The notes under the pieces are model-generated. The model had not been told where the DNA came from. It ran no database searches and saw nothing but the letters and a program-made list of their open reading frames with translations. Positions 25,711-34,794 of a stretch of DNA of 64,000 nt are shown in pieces. The stretch is from Candidatus Omnitrophota bacterium (GTDB lineage Bacteria > Omnitrophota > Gorgyraeia > 2-01-FULL-45-10). Both the position numbers and the translations under genes were made by a program. Where the stretch lies: contig JBAZKM010000004.1 in assembly GCA_041650805.1 (NCBI GenBank), positions 124,001 to 188,000 of the forward strand, written 5' to 3'. Positions within the stretch are counted from its first letter, which is position 1, and each line of letters begins with the position of its first letter.

Positions 25711-26403
25711 ATGAAGGCAGAACGCAATATCTTGGGCATCATCCCGGCGCGGGGCAATTCTAAAAGGATCCCGCGTAAGAATATCGCGCGCCTGGACGGG
25801 CGACCCCTCATCTTTTATACCATAAGAGAAGCGCTCAGGTCCAGATATCTGGACAGGGTAGTCGTATCAAGCGAAGATAAAGAGATCATCGGGATGTCCA
25901 GACGATACGGGGCCGGGGTCATAAAGAGGCCCGGACGGCTGGCTCGGGACAGGACCCCTACCGAACCGGTCTTGCTGCACGCGCTTGAGTATCTGAAAAG
26001 AAGAGAGGGGTATCTCCCCGATATAGTAGTGCTGCTGCAGGCGACCTCCCCGCTGAGGGGCGCGAAGATCATAGACGGGTGCATCGAAAGGTTCATAAAG
26101 AGCGGGGCCGATTCGCTTTTAACCGTTTGCGAGGACAGGGCTTACCGCTGGAGACTGCAGAATAAGAGGATAAAGCCGTTGTATGACATAAACAAGAGAA
26201 GGCGCTCTCAGGACGTCATGCCTCTATACAAGGAGAACGGGGCTGTCTACATTACCAGAAGAGAAACCCTGGTCGAGCACGGGAACAGGCTATGGGGTAA
26301 GATAGATTTTTTTGTTATGGATGAGAAGGATTCCATCGAGATAGATCATAAGGCGGATCTCTTATTGGCAGAGCAGGTCCTGAGATCAAAGAAGAAGATA
26401 TGA
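25711..26403 (+). CDS. neuA: CMP-nonulosonic acid (acylneuraminate) cytidylyltransferase
   Basis: The ATG at 25711, just after a GGGAAGGG ribosome-binding site, gives a 230-residue protein of normal NeuA core length. ILGIIPARGNSKRIPRKNI is the CTP-binding N-terminal signature; YLDRVVVSSEDKEI, then LLQATSPLRGAKIIDGCIE and MPLYKENGAVYI follow in the family order. It activates a sialic-acid-like sugar (neuraminic, legionaminic or pseudaminic) with CTP. It is followed within the operon by a neuB-like synthase, separated by one radical SAM gene, and overlaps that radical SAM gene by 4 bp. Confidence 0.9.
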   Translation: MKAERNILGIIPARGNSKRIPRKNIARLDGRPLIFYTIREALRSRYLDRVVVSSEDKEIIGMSRRYGAGVIKRPGRLARDRTPTEPVLLHALEYLKRREGYLPDIVVLLQATSPLRGAKIIDGCIERFIKSGADSLLTVCEDRAYRWRLQNKRIKPLYDINKRRRSQDVMPLYKENGAVYITRRETLVEHGNRLWGKIDFFVMDEKDSIEIDHKADLLLAEQVLRSKKKI

Positions 26404-27404
26404 CCAAAGATAATATAGATCACGGCCACAGACAACAGAGGGACCGCATGGCCATTATCGGAAGGATCGGCCTTGACCCGGGTTATTGGATATACCGGTT
26501 CAAATGGCTCCTTGCCACAAAACGCCTTTTCCTGCCGTCTTTTCCGATGCATCTGGATATAGAGGCGACCAATATATGCAACCTGAGGTGCAGGATGTGT
26601 GCGCAAAATACCCTGACCGATAAAAAAGGTTATATGGACTTTGAATTATATAAGAAGATCATAGATGAGGGCGCCGGGAACGGCCTCTATGCGATAAAGC
26701 TACACTTCAGGGGGGAGCCGCTTTTGCACCCAAGGATAACGGAGATGATAAGATACGCAAAGCGGAAAGGAATAATAGATGTGATGTTCACGACGAACGC
26801 CACCTTGCTGAGAGAGGACCTTGCCGAGGCCCTGCTTGAAAGCGGGCTCGACCAGATAATGTTCTCCGTGAACGGGCATACAAAAAGAGCGGTCGAGGAT
26901 ATAGAGGTCGGGGCCGACTACGGCCTTATTATGGATAACATACACAGGTTCCTTGATAAGAGGAGGCGGAAGAGGTTGCCGCGGCCTCTCGTGAGGGTCC
27001 AGATGGTCAGGACGGAAGGGAACAGGGGAGAAGAGAGAGAATTCCTGAAGAAGTGGAGGCCTCTGGCAGATACCGTTGCCACTATCGACTGTTTTGTTCC
27101 CGCGAACAGAAGGTTGCGAGAAGAGATGAATTACCGGGCCGAGAGGTCGGATATAATCTGTTCTCGGTTATGGCAGCGCATACCCGTATTCTGGAACGGC
27201 GAAGCGGGGTTATGCTGTATCGATTCCGATAATGAGGTGAAATTAGGGGACGCGCGCGTCCAGAGCATAAAAGATATCTGGGGGGGCGCCCGTTTAAAAG
27301 AGATAAGAAGGCTGCACCTGGAAGGCAGGATGGATGAAGTCCCGTTATGCAGACGCTGCGGGTTCAGGGAGAACCATGCAGCGGCCCAAAAGGAGCTAAG
27401 CTAG
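26400..27404 (+). CDS. Radical SAM/SPASM protein
   Basis: The 334-residue protein has LDIEATNICNLRCRMCAQNTLTDKKG (CxxxCxxC at about residues 60-67), HFRGEPLLHPRITEMIRYAK and, in the C-terminal SPASM part, RLWQRIPVFWNGEAGLCCIDSDNEVKLGD plus a final VPLCRRCGF. Both auxiliary cysteine groups are therefore present. It lies between the neuA-like and neuB-like genes; its ATG overlaps the former stop (ATGA) and its TAG touches the GTG of the latter. That strict placement argues for a joint pathway. No characterised homologue is recognised. Confidence 0.87.
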   Translation: MTKDNIDHGHRQQRDRMAIIGRIGLDPGYWIYRFKWLLATKRLFLPSFPMHLDIEATNICNLRCRMCAQNTLTDKKGYMDFELYKKIIDEGAGNGLYAIKLHFRGEPLLHPRITEMIRYAKRKGIIDVMFTTNATLLREDLAEALLESGLDQIMFSVNGHTKRAVEDIEVGADYGLIMDNIHRFLDKRRRKRLPRPLVRVQMVRTEGNRGEEREFLKKWRPLADTVATIDCFVPANRRLREEMNYRAERSDIICSRLWQRIPVFWNGEAGLCCIDSDNEVKLGDARVQSIKDIWGGARLKEIRRLHLEGRMDEVPLCRRCGFRENHAAAQKELS

Positions 27405-28276
27405 TGCCTGTTATAAGACTGGGTAACCGCATCGTCGGTGATAATAGACCATGCTTCATAGCGGCCGAGATAGGGCGGAACCATAACGGCGATATAGATA
27501 TCGCCAGGAGACTGATAGATATCGCCGTCCTGCATAAGGCGGATGCCGTCAAATTCCAGAAGAGGACCATCGAAGCGGTATATAGCAAAGAGGAGCTGGC
27601 ATTGCCCGTAGAAAGCCCTTTTGGCACGACCAACAGGGACCTGAAACAAGCCCTGGAATTTGGACCAAAAGAGTACAGGGAGATCGACAGGTATTGCCGG
27701 AAGAAGGGCATCCTGTGGTTCGCCTCGTGCTGGGACACCGGGAGCGTCGATTTCATTTCGAAGTTCAACCCGCCTTGCTATAAGATATCATCGGCCTGCC
27801 TTACGGATGAGAGATTGCTCAGATATATTAAATCGAAAAATAGGCCTGTCATCCTTTCCACCGGCATGAGCACCATGGAGCAGATCGCCCGCGCGGTGAA
27901 GATAATAGGCAGGAGAAACCTCGTGCTGCTGCACTGCGTCTCTTCTTATCCGGCCGCCGTAGGTGAACTGAACTTGAGAGTGATCGAAAGGATGAAAGAT
28001 AAGTTCAAGTGTCCGACGGGCTATAGTGGCCATGAGACCGGTGTCATAACTTCGGTCATGGCCGCCATGATGGGCGCCTGTCTCGTGGAAAGGCATATAA
28101 CCCTGGACAGGGCGATGTGGGGCAGTGACCACGCGGCCAGCCTGGAACCGAGAGGGCTGGAGTTATTGGTCAGGTATATAAGGACGATACCTGTAGCATC
28201 CGGGAACGGGGAGAAGAAGGTCTACAAAAGCGAGATCCCGGTAATGAAGAGATTGAGGAAGGCCGAGTTTGGATAA
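27404..28276 (+). CDS. neuB: N-acetylneuraminate synthase-like enzyme (NeuB family), short form
   Basis: The GTG at 27404, eight bases after AGGAG and overlapping the previous TAG, gives 290 residues. Family motifs are FIAAEIGRNHNGDIDIARRLIDIA, DAVKFQKRTIE, CYKISSACLTDERLL, VILSTGMSTMEQIARAVKII, LLHCVSSYPA and GYSGHETGVITSVMAAMMGACLVERHITLDRAMWGSDHAASLEP. The enzyme condenses PEP with an N-acetyl-hexosamine to form a nonulosonic acid. The protein stops where the C-terminal SAF (antifreeze-like) domain would begin, about 60 residues short of typical NeuB. No NeuC-type epimerase is seen in the window. Confidence 0.88.
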   Translation: MPVIRLGNRIVGDNRPCFIAAEIGRNHNGDIDIARRLIDIAVLHKADAVKFQKRTIEAVYSKEELALPVESPFGTTNRDLKQALEFGPKEYREIDRYCRKKGILWFASCWDTGSVDFISKFNPPCYKISSACLTDERLLRYIKSKNRPVILSTGMSTMEQIARAVKIIGRRNLVLLHCVSSYPAAVGELNLRVIERMKDKFKCPTGYSGHETGVITSVMAAMMGACLVERHITLDRAMWGSDHAASLEPRGLELLVRYIRTIPVASGNGEKKVYKSEIPVMKRLRKAEFG

Positions 28277-30134
28277 CGATATGAAGAAGAAAGAACTGAT
28301 AGCCCTTTTTCGCGGGCCCTCGCCGAAAGAATTATCATCTCTTAAGGATAAGTTGAATTCAAAAACGGATGAGACGGTCATCCTGGGCATGGATCCGGAG
28401 GCCATATCTATCCTTCAGGATTCAGGGATACCGTACGTCAGCATAAGAGATCATTTCGCAAGGGAAGAATATGCTTCTCTCGCGGATGAGCTGATAGAGA
28501 TGGTTGAGAATTTCGGCGCCGTCAAATCGGGAACGGGTCCCGGGGGCCGCTCTTTAAACGAATTTTTACAGTCCGGCGATATCGTCTTATGGGACCTACT
28601 AAAAATGCACTTTTGCGAAGAGGTATTCGAGCAATATTTTTTGTATAAGATATTTACCAGGGTCATAAATACGGTAAGACCCGCCAGGGTGATAATATTC
28701 AGCAGGAATAACCTCGCGGAAGATATCCTCAGATCGGCAGCAAATATAAATTCCCTGGAGGTAACAATATGCCCGCCTGGATTTGTGGCCGGGACGAGAT
28801 CGGCCTTTAGATCGGCCTTTAATTATCTGGTGAATGTCCCGTATCCGGTGATAAACATCCTTAAGAAGACCCCGGATATATTCATCTTATTGGACTGGGC
28901 CAAGGACCTTAAAGAACGGTTTATCCTTAAATTTCAAACCCCCGCGGTCCGGGACGGGAAACCGCATGCGCGGGACAGGATCGTGGCCATATCATATTCC
29001 ACTCCTTTCCACTTCATCCGTTCGGTCAGTAATCTTTCGAAAGAGAAGGCGGGATATCCGATAACGCTCATAAGGGCCGATGAACTGACGAAGGATTTCA
29101 GGTCTATATGCAGCATAAAAAATTTATATTATGCGACCCATTATGAATATTTTGACAGGGAGAAGCATAGAGAGGGTGTTAAATTATCCCGGGACCTATA
29201 CGATAGAGTGAAGAAGATCGGGCCTCATTTGCTGGCAGGACGATTTATGAAGATAACGGGTCTGCCGGTCAAATTTCATATAGAAAAGTTCGTAAGATCT
29301 CATCTGTCGAGATACGGCATAAGGCGACTGGTGCGTTTCAAGCTGACCGTAGGATCTATTTTAGACAGAGAAAGGCCGGGGGCCGTATTGTTGAGAGACG
29401 ATACTACCAAATTCGGAAAATTAGCGGCACGGATAGCGACAAAAAGGAATATCCGGCTCATGATAGCCTCGCCCCTCAGGGCCGCCTACGACCCCGTCTG
29501 GAACGGTTTTTTAAGAAGGTCGATGGAGAAGATGCCCGGTGATACGGTATTGATAGCGGACACGTACATAGCCGACAGCCTTTCCGGTAAAAAATTCATG
29601 GAGAAGGACGAGATCTGTAAAAGATCGGGAATAGATAAGTCGAAAAGGATCCTGCTCTTTACAAGCCAGGCCCTGCCGCCGGTCCCCGACAGCGACATGA
29701 TCCACCGTTTATTGATAAGGGCCATGGAAAACTTTCCGGAGTATCACCTTATGATAAAACTCCATCCAAGCGAGTCCAGGTTCAGGAGCCTATGGGCAGC
29801 GCGGAGAGCGAAACTCAGGAATGTGAGCGTAGTCAAAAATTTCGATTTTTTAGACCTGGTAAAGTCATCCGCACTATTGATAACATTCAATACGTCGATA
29901 ACCGGCTTACAGGCGATGTGCCTTGGGAAACCGGTGGTCATATTGGACCTGTGGCCCTATCTTGGCAAGCATGAGTCGATGCCATATCTGGAGAGCGGGG
30001 CCGCCTTCGCGGTGCATGACCGGAGAGAGTTAGTGCCGACGATAAGACGGGCATTATATGACGACGGGGCAAGAGAAGAGATCTTCAGGAAAGCCGGAAA
30101 ATTTGTGAAAGATAACGAAGCCCTGTGCCGGTGA
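28269..30134 (+). CDS. Capsule-type GT-B protein (putative glycosyltransferase)
   Basis: The TTG at 28269 has GAGGAAGG six bases upstream; ATG 28281 is the alternative. The 621-residue protein has an N-terminal region without a recognised domain and a C-terminal GT-B-like half: KRILLFTSQALPPVPDS, YHLMIKLHPSESRFRSL and LLITFNTSITGLQAMCLGKPVVILDLWPY. This pattern is shared by capsule polysaccharide biosynthesis and polysialyl/CDP-glycerol transferase-like proteins. Following neuA/neuB it may use the CMP-nonulosonate or act on the acceptor glycan; that is inference. It overlaps neuB by 8 bp. Confidence 0.65.
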   Translation: MDNDMKKKELIALFRGPSPKELSSLKDKLNSKTDETVILGMDPEAISILQDSGIPYVSIRDHFAREEYASLADELIEMVENFGAVKSGTGPGGRSLNEFLQSGDIVLWDLLKMHFCEEVFEQYFLYKIFTRVINTVRPARVIIFSRNNLAEDILRSAANINSLEVTICPPGFVAGTRSAFRSAFNYLVNVPYPVINILKKTPDIFILLDWAKDLKERFILKFQTPAVRDGKPHARDRIVAISYSTPFHFIRSVSNLSKEKAGYPITLIRADELTKDFRSICSIKNLYYATHYEYFDREKHREGVKLSRDLYDRVKKIGPHLLAGRFMKITGLPVKFHIEKFVRSHLSRYGIRRLVRFKLTVGSILDRERPGAVLLRDDTTKFGKLAARIATKRNIRLMIASPLRAAYDPVWNGFLRRSMEKMPGDTVLIADTYIADSLSGKKFMEKDEICKRSGIDKSKRILLFTSQALPPVPDSDMIHRLLIRAMENFPEYHLMIKLHPSESRFRSLWAARRAKLRNVSVVKNFDFLDLVKSSALLITFNTSITGLQAMCLGKPVVILDLWPYLGKHESMPYLESGAAFAVHDRRELVPTIRRALYDDGAREEIFRKAGKFVKDNEALCR

Positions 30135-30139
30135 GAGAA

Positions 30140-31195
30140 ATGATGGAAAAAGAAAGACGGACGGAAAATATAAAAAAGATACTCGTATTCGGGCCGAACT
30201 GGATAGGGGATACCATAATGTCAGGACCGCTTATCGACTCGGTGAAGAGGTATTTCAAGGATAGCCGTGTCGTAATGGTCACAAGGCCTCACCTGTCGCC
30301 GTTGTGGCGGAGTAACCGTGCCGTAGATGAAGTATGGGATTTCACCGCGCCCGGGACATATCATCTAGCGTCATATATAAGGTTATTCCTCAGGATCAGG
30401 AAAGAGAAGTTCGATGCCATGATCGTCCTCCCCCATTACTTCAGATATGCATTGCTCGCTTTTCTCGCGGGGATACCCTGCAGGGCCGGGTATGATGTGA
30501 GATGGCGCGGCATCTTTCTGAGCCATATCCTGAAATATGATGCGTCTGTCAGGAAAGAGCACATGATCAGGAACTATATGCATATCGCCGAAACGCTCGG
30601 TGCCGTTGTCAACTTCGACGCGCCTGTCCTTGCCGTCGAAGAAGAGATGTTATCCGGGAGAGACGAACTTTTTAAAAAGAATAATATAGGCGTTAACGAT
30701 ATTGTAATAGGCCTGGCCCCAGGCGCCATTTATGGCCCGGCAAAACGATGGCCCGGAGAGAGATATGCCGACCTTGCCTCCGCCCTGATAAAAGAATATG
30801 AAGCGAAAGTGGTCATATTCGCAGGCCCGGGCGAAGAAGATATCTGTCAAAAGATCAGGGAGAGGGCATCAAGCACTTCCCTCTTTTTCTGTATAGACCG
30901 GCCCTTGCCCGAAGCGGCGGCATTGATCAAAAGATGCGCCGTTCTTATAACTAACGACTCCGGGCTTATGCATATCGCCGGTGCGGTCGGCACAAAGATA
31001 ATCGCCATCTTCGGTTCGACGAGCCCGCGATGGACAGGACCTCTGGGGGAGGGAGATACGGTCATCCGTGATCCCGTTCCGTGCAGCCCGTGTTTCAGGC
31101 GCACGTGCCGTTTTGGTACCTACCGATGTCTGAGGTCGATAAACGTCGAAGAAGTCATGGAAGCCGTCCGGGGGAAGATAAAGGATCGAGCCTGA
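30140..31195 (+). CDS. GT9 glycosyltransferase (ADP-heptose:LPS heptosyltransferase II-like)
   Basis: From the ATG at 30140 (a GTG at 30125 is possible) the product is 351 residues. KILVFGPNWIGDTIMSGPLIDSVKRYF is the WaaF-type N terminus; IVIGLAPGAIYGPAKRWPGERYADL and LITNDSGLMHIAGAVGTKIIAIFGSTSP are the donor-binding motifs, with a following PCSPCFRRTCRF region. It very likely transfers heptose in LPS inner core assembly. It sits between the capsule-type protein and a WaaE-like GT2, with 3-5 bp gaps. It is a second GT9 gene besides 22726-23799. Confidence 0.92.
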   Translation: MMEKERRTENIKKILVFGPNWIGDTIMSGPLIDSVKRYFKDSRVVMVTRPHLSPLWRSNRAVDEVWDFTAPGTYHLASYIRLFLRIRKEKFDAMIVLPHYFRYALLAFLAGIPCRAGYDVRWRGIFLSHILKYDASVRKEHMIRNYMHIAETLGAVVNFDAPVLAVEEEMLSGRDELFKKNNIGVNDIVIGLAPGAIYGPAKRWPGERYADLASALIKEYEAKVVIFAGPGEEDICQKIRERASSTSLFFCIDRPLPEAAALIKRCAVLITNDSGLMHIAGAVGTKIIAIFGSTSPRWTGPLGEGDTVIRDPVPCSPCFRRTCRFGTYRCLRSINVEEVMEAVRGKIKDRA

Positions 31196-31198
31196 CAA

Positions 31199-31951
31199 AT
31201 GGAAAAGATCTGCTGTATTGTCATTACATATAATGAAGAAAGGAACATAGGGGAATGCCTGCGCAGCGTAAAATGGGCTGATGATGTCGTCGTTGTGGAC
31301 GCGTTCAGCACCGACAGGACGGCGGAGATAGCAGAGGGGCATAATGCAACCGTCTTCCGGGAGGAATGGCAGGGTTACGGCGCACAGAGAAATTTTGGGC
31401 TTTCGAAGAGTAGATGTGAATGGGTCTTCTTCATAGACGCGGACGAGAGGGTGCCGGATGTGCTTGCCTCCGAGATAAAGGAAAGGCTGGATGCCGACAA
31501 AGGCCTGTACGACGGGTATTATATACCGCGGCGGTCTTTTTACCTGGGCAGGTGGATAAGGTACGGGGAGTGGCAGCCGGATCTGAAGTTAAGGCTCGTC
31601 AGGAAGGGCGCAGGGGAATGGTCTTCGCACAGGGTGCACGAGGAGTTCGTGTTGGGAGGAGAGGCAGGCCTCCTCGGCAATTTCATGGAGCATTATACCT
31701 ATCGCGACATAAGACACCATATGGAGAAATTCAACCTTTACAGCACTCTATCGGCACACGACATGCTGGAGCGCCGCGAAAAGGTCCGGTGCTATCATAT
31801 GCTCACAAGGCCGTGCGCCCGTTTTCTTAAGGGCTATATATTTAAACAGGGGTTTAAGGACGGATTTGCAGGTCTCGTCATAGCCGTAATGCAGTCGTTT
31901 GAGGTCTTTTTGAGATATTCCAAGCTGCGGGAGATCGGGCGGCTGCATTAA
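31199..31951 (+). CDS. GT2 LPS core glycosyltransferase (WaaE/KdtX-like)
   Basis: The 250-residue protein has CIVITYNEERNIGECLRSVKWADDVVVVDAFSTDRTAEIAE, then WQGYGAQRNFGLSKSRCEWVFFIDADERV and the WQPDLKLRLVRKGAGEW segment, which define the WaaE/KdtX subgroup that adds glucose or similar to the heptose of LPS core. It begins 3 bp after the heptosyltransferase stop. A hydrophobic helix near the C terminus may associate with the membrane. Confidence 0.88.
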   Translation: MEKICCIVITYNEERNIGECLRSVKWADDVVVVDAFSTDRTAEIAEGHNATVFREEWQGYGAQRNFGLSKSRCEWVFFIDADERVPDVLASEIKERLDADKGLYDGYYIPRRSFYLGRWIRYGEWQPDLKLRLVRKGAGEWSSHRVHEEFVLGGEAGLLGNFMEHYTYRDIRHHMEKFNLYSTLSAHDMLERREKVRCYHMLTRPCARFLKGYIFKQGFKDGFAGLVIAVMQSFEVFLRYSKLREIGRLH

Positions 31952-31972
31952 AGAGACCGCAGGCGCCGCTTT

Positions 31973-31983
31973 TATGGTAAAAT
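31973..31983 (+). promoter_or_regulatory. Extended -10 promoter candidate before the MsbA-like gene
   Basis: TATGGTAAAAT at 31973-31983 has a TG extension before TAAAAT and is identical to the element at 24661-24671. No -35 hexamer is recognisable. The downstream ATG (31993) begins nine bases after the -10 box, so the leader would be only ~2-3 nt. Confidence 0.4.
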
Positions 31984-31992
31984 ACGTTGTGT

Positions 31993-33780
31993 ATGAAGAA
32001 TGATAATATCAGGATATTCTGGACTTTTATAAGGTTCCTGGTGCCGTATCGGAACAAGTGGTTCATGCTGCTAGGCGCAAGCGTCCTGGGCAGCCTGCTC
32101 AATCTGATAAATCCGTATCTCACCAAGCTGGTTGTCGACAATGCGATAGCCCGCAAGGAGGTCGGGCTATTCCTTACCCTGGCACTGGCGGCGATAGTCA
32201 TCATTGTGCTCAGCGCCCTCGTAGACGGAGTCAGGAAATCCCTGGAAAGGTTCATACGGCTGAAGACGGGATTTGATCTTAACAGGGCGGTACATAAAAA
32301 GATACAGACCTTCTCCCTCGGATGGTTCAGGGAGAGGTCTGCGGGTGAGCATCTCTATAAAATAAATTACGATGTGGAAAGAGTAAGAAATTTCATCACA
32401 AGCGTCCCGCCTCAGGCGGTATCCGTATTTCCTCAGCTCTTTTTCATCCTTATCATATTATCATTCCTCAACTGGAAGATGGCGGTCGTCTCCTTATTCA
32501 TACTACCCCTTATATATATACCGACGTATCATTTCAACAATAAGATGAAGAGGTCATGGCGGTCGTTGATCGAAAGTTCGCAGGGCATCCTTAAAGGGCT
32601 CGCGGAGGCATTTTCCCGCATACACCTGATAAAGGCGCTGGGAAAAGAGACCGGGACTACAAGAAATTACTTGAAACAGCTTATACGTAACATCAGGATA
32701 GAGGCCGACAATATACGGTTGGATATTATGAGCGGCCTTGCCAATCAGTTAACGGGCAAGATCGTGATCGGTATCGTAGCGCTCTATGGGTTGTATCAGG
32801 TCATAACGGGAGAGATAACGCTCGGGACATTTACCGCTACGACGGTCTATCTGGTCCAGCTGATAGGGCTGGGGGGTCAGGTTGCCGTATTTTCGCAGAT
32901 GATAGCCGTCGGGCTCGTATCCTGCCAGCGCCTTGACGAGATACTGGAATGCGACGATGAGATCCCCGAACGGAGCGATGCGAAGGATGTGGTATTCAAA
33001 AGGCCGGGTATAGTCTTCAGGGACGTCGATTTCTGGTATAAGCCGGGGCGGTCCATCCTGAAGGGCATATCATTCAGCATAGAGAGCGGAGGCAATGTTG
33101 CTCTTGTCGGACCTTCGGGGTGCGGCAAGACCACCATAGTAAATCTTATATTGCGGCTTTACGATCCCAGGAACGGAGCCGTTTATATCGACGGTAATGA
33201 CATAAGGGATATAAAATTGAGATCGCTTAAGATGCAGATAGGGGTCGCGCTGCAGGCACCGTTCCTGTGGGACGACACGATCGCCGGCAACATAAGATAC
33301 GGCACCAGCGGAGCCGGCAAAGAAGAAGTGGAAGAAGCGGCCCGCATCGCAGGGATGGATGGGTATATCAATAACCTGGGAAAAGGATATGAAACGGTCA
33401 TCGGAGAAGACGCCTGTAAGCTTTCCGAAGGGCAGAAGCAGAGGATATCTATAGCCCGGGCGCTGATCAAAAGGCCTAAGATACTGATCCTGGATGAAGC
33501 GATGTCATCGATGGATTCGGCAAGCGAAGAGGAGATACTGATGCGCATGAAAGAATTCCGGAAAGGTATGACCGTTATAACCGTTTCCCATCGTTTATCG
33601 ACGGTGCTGGGCACGGATATGGTCTATTATTTAAAAAACCCGGCCGCCATGAAAATAGAAAGCGCCGGAAGCCTGCTGGATAATGATCAAGATTTCCGCG
33701 CGTTATTTTCAAATCAGAACATGGTCCCTCCGGAGTCCTTAATAGGTAACGGACCTTTCGAAAATAGACGCGGGTTTTGA
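31993..33780 (+). CDS. ABC transporter with fused permease and ATPase (MsbA-like lipid/glycolipid flippase)
   Basis: The ATG 31993 is preferred over an upstream TTG; the product has 595 residues. About six membrane helices occupy residues 15-300, followed by the ATPase: Walker A GPSGCGKT at about 373-380, signature LSEGQKQRISIARAL, Walker B ILILDEAMSSMDSASEEE and H-loop VSHRLSTV. Half-transporters of this layout form homodimers that flip lipid A-core or other lipid-linked molecules. The position after heptosyltransferase and core GT genes supports an LPS role. A possible promoter lies directly in front. Confidence 0.9.
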   Translation: MKNDNIRIFWTFIRFLVPYRNKWFMLLGASVLGSLLNLINPYLTKLVVDNAIARKEVGLFLTLALAAIVIIVLSALVDGVRKSLERFIRLKTGFDLNRAVHKKIQTFSLGWFRERSAGEHLYKINYDVERVRNFITSVPPQAVSVFPQLFFILIILSFLNWKMAVVSLFILPLIYIPTYHFNNKMKRSWRSLIESSQGILKGLAEAFSRIHLIKALGKETGTTRNYLKQLIRNIRIEADNIRLDIMSGLANQLTGKIVIGIVALYGLYQVITGEITLGTFTATTVYLVQLIGLGGQVAVFSQMIAVGLVSCQRLDEILECDDEIPERSDAKDVVFKRPGIVFRDVDFWYKPGRSILKGISFSIESGGNVALVGPSGCGKTTIVNLILRLYDPRNGAVYIDGNDIRDIKLRSLKMQIGVALQAPFLWDDTIAGNIRYGTSGAGKEEVEEAARIAGMDGYINNLGKGYETVIGEDACKLSEGQKQRISIARALIKRPKILILDEAMSSMDSASEEEILMRMKEFRKGMTVITVSHRLSTVLGTDMVYYLKNPAAMKIESAGSLLDNDQDFRALFSNQNMVPPESLIGNGPFENRRGF

Positions 33781-33791
33781 AGAGAGAAGAG

Positions 33792-34790
33792 ATGAACAGA
33801 AAAGCGTTGACGTTATTATCCGGAGGGCTTGACAGCATTCTGGCCACAAAACTCATGCTTGAGCAGGGGATAGCTGTCGAGGCGATAAATTTTCTTACCG
33901 TATTCTGCACGTGCACCAATAAGGGGTGCCAGCATGCGGCGACAAAAGCGGCAGAGACGCTTGGTATACCTCTAAAAGTTCTTAATATCACGGAAGAGTA
34001 TCTGGGAATAATAAAGAACCCGAAGCACGGGTATGGGTCGAATATGAACCCCTGTATAGACTGCAGGATATTCATATTCAGGAAAGCTAAAGAGTACATG
34101 AAGGAAGTCGGGGCGTCCTTCATCGTCACGGGAGAAGTGCTGGGCGAAAGGCCGATGTCCCAGAGGCGGGATGCGATACTCCTGATAGAGAAGGAGGCGG
34201 GCCTCAAGGGGCTTATCGTGCGGCCGCTTTCGGCAAAGCTCTTCGCGCCTACGATACCCGAGACGGAAGGGATAGTGGACAGGGAGAAGCTGCTGGATAT
34301 ATCCGGCCGTAGCCGCAAGCCTCAGATAGGCCTCGCCAAAGAGTTCGGCATAAACGACTATCCCTGCCCGGCCGGCGGGTGTCTCCTGACGGACCCGGGA
34401 TTTGCCAAGCGCATCAAAGACCTGATGGTCCACGATTCCCTCACGCTTGACAATGTGCGGCTCCTGAAATTCGGGCGCCATTTCCGGCTCTCGCCGAATG
34501 TCAAACTGATAATAGGAAGGGACGAAAAGGAGAATGCCATCCTGGAGGCGCAGGTCCGGCCCGGTGATATATGTTTAAAGCTGAAAGATCGCCAAGGCCC
34601 ATTTTCTGTTTTAAGAGGAAACGCGGATAAGACCATGATAGATCATGCAGCGTCGATAGTCGCTCATCATACAAAATTTAAGAAAGAAGGATCCGTCGGG
34701 GTCGTGTGCCGGGTCTTGCCGTCCCCGGAGCATGCCACCGTGTATGTTAAGCCCGCGGCGATACAGGAGGTAGAAAAAGTCAGGATATAA
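33792..34790 (+). CDS. PP-loop ATPase, tRNA thiolation-like (MnmA/ThiI type)
   Basis: The ATG at 33792 gives 332 residues; a TTG at 33777 overlaps the previous stop. The PP-loop LLSGGLDSILATKLML is at the N terminus. FLTVFCTCTNKGCQH, NPCIDCRIFIFRKA and YPCPAGGCLLTDPGF contribute several cysteines, two of which sit where MnmA uses catalytic cysteines. The last ~80 residues (GDICLKLKDRQGPFSVLRGNADKTM) form a small extra domain resembling the NFACT-R/DUF814-like region. It probably thiolates tRNA or a related target. The exact product (s2U, s4U or other) is not determinable. Confidence 0.75.
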   Translation: MNRKALTLLSGGLDSILATKLMLEQGIAVEAINFLTVFCTCTNKGCQHAATKAAETLGIPLKVLNITEEYLGIIKNPKHGYGSNMNPCIDCRIFIFRKAKEYMKEVGASFIVTGEVLGERPMSQRRDAILLIEKEAGLKGLIVRPLSAKLFAPTIPETEGIVDREKLLDISGRSRKPQIGLAKEFGINDYPCPAGGCLLTDPGFAKRIKDLMVHDSLTLDNVRLLKFGRHFRLSPNVKLIIGRDEKENAILEAQVRPGDICLKLKDRQGPFSVLRGNADKTMIDHAASIVAHHTKFKKEGSVGVVCRVLPSPEHATVYVKPAAIQEVEKVRI

Positions 34791-34794
34791 GGCG

